From an uncultured Gammaproteobacteria bacterium (GTDB lineage Bacteria; Pseudomonadota; Gammaproteobacteria; Steroidobacterales; GCA-2729495), in assembly GCA_937958785.1 (NCBI GenBank), contig CALGMY010000013.1, positions 1-5,969 of the forward strand: 5,969 bases of DNA, in the 5' to 3' direction. Made by a program: the position numbers and the translations under genes. Of this stretch, positions 4,914 to 5,969 are shown in pieces. The notes beneath the pieces were generated by a model that saw nothing but the letters and a program-made list of their open reading frames with translations, searched no databases and had not been told where the DNA came from. How positions within the stretch are numbered: the stretch's first letter is position 1; each line of letters opens with the position of its first letter.

Positions 4914-4946
4914 TTGGCGTGAGACCTTTTTGGGGTCTCACGCCAA
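4914..4946 (-). repeat. Perfect 13-bp hairpin just after the micro-ORF
   Basis: TTGGCGTGAGACC (4914-4926) and GGTCTCACGCCAA (4934-4946) are perfect inverted repeats with a 7-nt loop. It lies 10 nt beyond the stop codon of the 22-residue gene and upstream of the U8 terminator. No U-tract follows on either strand, so it is not a terminator by itself. It may shield the mRNA 3' end or be the structured body of a small RNA. Confidence 0.8.
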
Positions 4947-4956
4947 CGCGTCATCT

Positions 4957-5025
4957 CTAACGCTTCTTCTTCGCAGCCTTCTTCTTGGTCTTCTTCTTCG
5001 AAGCAGCCTTCTTCTTCGTAGCCAT
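4957..5025 (-). CDS. 22-residue lysine-rich micro-protein
   Basis: ATG at 5025 to TAG at 4957. The peptide is MATKKKAASKKK followed by TKKKAAKKKR: four KKK triplets separated by short Ala/Ser/Thr linkers, 12 Lys and 1 Arg out of 22 residues, and no acidic residue. All 12 lysine codons are AAG. A good Shine-Dalgarno GGAG (5035-5038) lies 9 nt upstream. An in-frame TGA at 5101-5103 closes the frame upstream, and no other ATG lies between, so this is not the tail of a larger protein. A promoter-like AT-rich patch lies before it, and a hairpin plus a U8 terminator after it, giving a self-contained unit of about 195 nt. Composition resembles the lysine/alanine repeats of histone H1-like bacterial proteins (AlgP, HC1/HC2 type), so nucleic-acid binding is a guess. 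I do not recognise a named family. It is not S22/Sra or Thx, as far as I can recall their sequences. Confidence 0.72.
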   Translation of the reverse strand: MATKKKAASKKKTKKKAAKKKR

Positions 5026-5059
5026 AGTTTCAGTCTCCGTGTCGGGGTAGACGGGTCTG

Positions 5060-5091
5060 AGTATATACAACAGTTTGCAAAATACCAGCAA
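5060..5091 (-). promoter_or_regulatory. AT-rich promoter-like patch upstream of the micro-ORF
   Basis: This is the most AT-rich stretch of this part of the window. On the - strand TATACT (5065-5060, 5 of 6 matches to -10) overlaps TATATA (5067-5062). TTGCTG (5091-5086) is an 18-bp-spaced, weak -35 partner for the latter. Start near 5053 would give a leader of about 28 nt containing the Shine-Dalgarno site. Two small palindromes, GTATATAC (5061-5068) and TTTGCAAA (5074-5081), lie in it and could be an operator. Confidence 0.5.
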
Positions 5092-5136
5092 GGGGGGCGG
5101 TCAGGACCTTGACACCGGTTGCAGGCAGACAACAAC

Positions 5137-5766
5137 TCACGCGAAGCGATGGGTTGCCGACTCCGTCACGACGGCATCGAGGCGAACGTCCCACGCGGCG
5201 AATGGCAGAGCATCGAGCTGCTGCAACTCGAACGCGAGCGCGATGAAGTGCGGGCGGCGCGAGCACGTGCGCCGCGTGCGGAAGGCCAGCGTCCGGTCGT
5301 AGTAACCACCACCCATGCCGAGACGCCGGCCCTGCCGGTCGAAGGCGAGCAGCGGTGCGATCACCACGTCAAGTTCGCGCGCGGGGCGCCAGTGACCCGC
5401 GCCGGCCGCCGGCTCGGGAATGCCGAAGCGGTTGACCCGCAGTTCCGAGCGCGCGTGAAACGGCGCAAAACGCAGGCCGCGGCGGGTGATCACGGGCAGG
5501 AATACCTGGCGACCTCGGCGCCACGCTTCCCGGACCAGACGGGTGCAATCGAGCTCGCTCCCCACGGGGAGGTAGACGGCGATGCGCCGGGCACGGGCCA
5601 GCTGGGGCAGGAGCCAGAGGCGGCGGGTGGCGGAACGCTCGGCCGCGCGGGCCACCTTCGGTGGCTGGGCTGCGCGCAGGGCCCTGAGCTCACGGCGCAG
5701 TTGCCGTTTGGCGTGGGCAGCGGGGGCCTGGTCAGCGGGAGAGGAGATTCCGGCCATGACTCCCAT
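5137..5766 (-). CDS. ygfA: 5-formyltetrahydrofolate cyclo-ligase (5-FCL)
   Basis: ATP-dependent cytosolic enzyme (also called Fau or MTHFS) that converts 5-formyl-THF to 5,10-methenyl-THF and so returns stored folate to one-carbon metabolism. Evidence: an N-terminal basic helix KRQLRRELRALRAAQ (ATP contacts in the family), IAVYLPVGSELDC, a middle strand VFLPVI, the substrate region RFGIPEP, DVVIAPLLAFDRQGRRLGMGGGYYDRTL, which is the family signature, and DVRLDAVVTES near the C-terminus. Length is 209 aa, against 182 in E. coli, owing mainly to an N-terminal tail and an Arg-rich loop after the signature. The start is uncertain: ATG at 5766 lacks a near Shine-Dalgarno site, and ATG at 5757 has GGGAG only 2 nt away. 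It sits directly downstream of 6S RNA, as in E. coli and many gammaproteobacteria, and probably shares its transcript. Confidence 0.95.
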   Translation of the reverse strand: MGVMAGISSPADQAPAAHAKRQLRRELRALRAAQPPKVARAAERSATRRLWLLPQLARARRIAVYLPVGSELDCTRLVREAWRRGRQVFLPVITRRGLRFAPFHARSELRVNRFGIPEPAAGAGHWRPARELDVVIAPLLAFDRQGRRLGMGGGYYDRTLAFRTRRTCSRRPHFIALAFELQQLDALPFAAWDVRLDAVVTESATHRFA

Positions 5767-5770
5767 CGGG

Positions 5771-5790
5771 AAAAGGCGGTCTCTCCCGCC
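5771..5790 (-). terminator. Terminator-like alternative fold at the 3' end of 6S RNA
   Basis: On the - strand GGCGG (5790-5786), GAGAGA, CCGCC (5779-5775) and then TTTT (5774-5771) form a short intrinsic-terminator shape. The GAGAGA loop and first two C of the right arm are the same bases that close the 6S terminal stem, so the two structures exclude each other. It lies 4 nt before the 5-FCL ATG. Confidence 0.45.
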
Positions 5791-5948
5791 TGTGCCGGTG
5801 CGGCCTGCTGCTCTCAGACCAAGAGCATCAGGTGGGACCAGAAGCGGCAGAGAAGGCTTCCCGCCCGGGACTCGGTGAGTTCCGGCCGGTCGTGCACAAA
5901 CTGCCGACAGTACGCAGTCCCGAAAGCGCGATTAAGGGTCGAGAGACC
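5778..5948 (-). ncRNA. ssrS: 6S RNA (SsrS)
   Basis: Regulatory RNA that mimics an open promoter and binds sigma70-RNA polymerase, mainly in stationary phase. Identification rests on four points. It lies directly upstream of ygfA on the same strand, the classical gammaproteobacterial arrangement. The ends pair perfectly, GGTCTCTC (5948-5941) with GAGAGACC (5785-5778), forming the closing stem. The length between them is 171 nt, against 184 nt in E. coli. Inside are GAAGCCTT at about nt 99-106, as in the E. coli apical region (AGAAGCCTT), and a 6-bp hairpin TGCTCT/AGAGCA in the 3' half, comparable to the small hairpin facing the E. coli central bubble. Ends are set by the stem only; mature ends may differ by a few nt. 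The full fold has not been modelled. The upstream 21 nt reach the window edge, and no clear promoter box is seen there; zapA is expected beyond the edge. Confidence 0.78.
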
Positions 5949-5969
5949 TATCAAGCCGCTGTCGAACAC

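Noticed and set aside
4133..4960. 275-codon + strand open frame opposite rpiA
   Set aside because: It is a mirror of the rpiA codon pattern, lacks recognisable motifs and starts inside the rpiA 3' end without a ribosome site.
4938..5135. 65-codon arginine-rich - strand frame over the micro-ORF
   Set aside because: It reads the AAG repeats of the micro-ORF in another frame, which gives artificial Arg/Leu runs. The lysine frame has the ribosome site and ATG.

Overview
The window comes from a GC-rich gammaproteobacterium. The basis is gene content and order: a Crp/Vfr-type cAMP receptor next to coq7 (the monooxygenase type of ubiquinone hydroxylase), 6S RNA placed directly upstream of the 5-formyltetrahydrofolate cyclo-ligase gene, a rplM-rpsI pair, and a DUF481 outer-membrane protein typical of Gram-negatives. 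Coding third positions are strongly G/C. The lineage could be near Xanthomonadales, Nevskiales or Steroidobacterales, but the sequence alone does not settle this. It looks like chromosomal core DNA: I see no insertion sequence, phage gene, integrase or CRISPR array.

Left part (1-2085): the 3' part of rpe on the + strand ends inside a REP-like inverted repeat. On the other side of that repeat, the convergent crp gene lies on the - strand. Upstream of crp there is a perfect TGTGA-N6-TCACA palindrome, which suggests autoregulation. Next comes coq7 (- strand), whose promoter lies so close to its ATG that the mRNA may be nearly leaderless.

Middle part (2086-4115): a DUF481 outer-membrane beta-barrel protein is divergent from coq7. 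It is followed by a GC hairpin, then a good sigma70 promoter and the ribosomal protein operon rplM-rpsI, then tRNA-Gln(CUG) with its own TATAAT box.

Right part (4088-5969, all - strand): reading in the direction of transcription, 6S RNA, then ygfA/fau (5-FCL), then a 22-residue lysine-rich micro-ORF with its own promoter-like region and a strong U8 terminator, then rpiA. The rpiA frame runs past its usual end and takes its stop codon from the T-stem of the convergent tRNA-Gln gene.

Functionally the genes cover the pentose phosphate pathway (rpe and rpiA, at the two ends of the window), one-carbon metabolism (5-FCL), ubiquinone synthesis (coq7), translation (L13, S9, tRNA-Gln) and global regulation (CRP, 6S RNA). 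The least expected items are the tiny lysine-rich gene, the rpiA/tRNA overlap, the CRP site at crp, and an alternative terminator-like fold at the 3' end of 6S RNA. No large unknown multi-gene system is visible.
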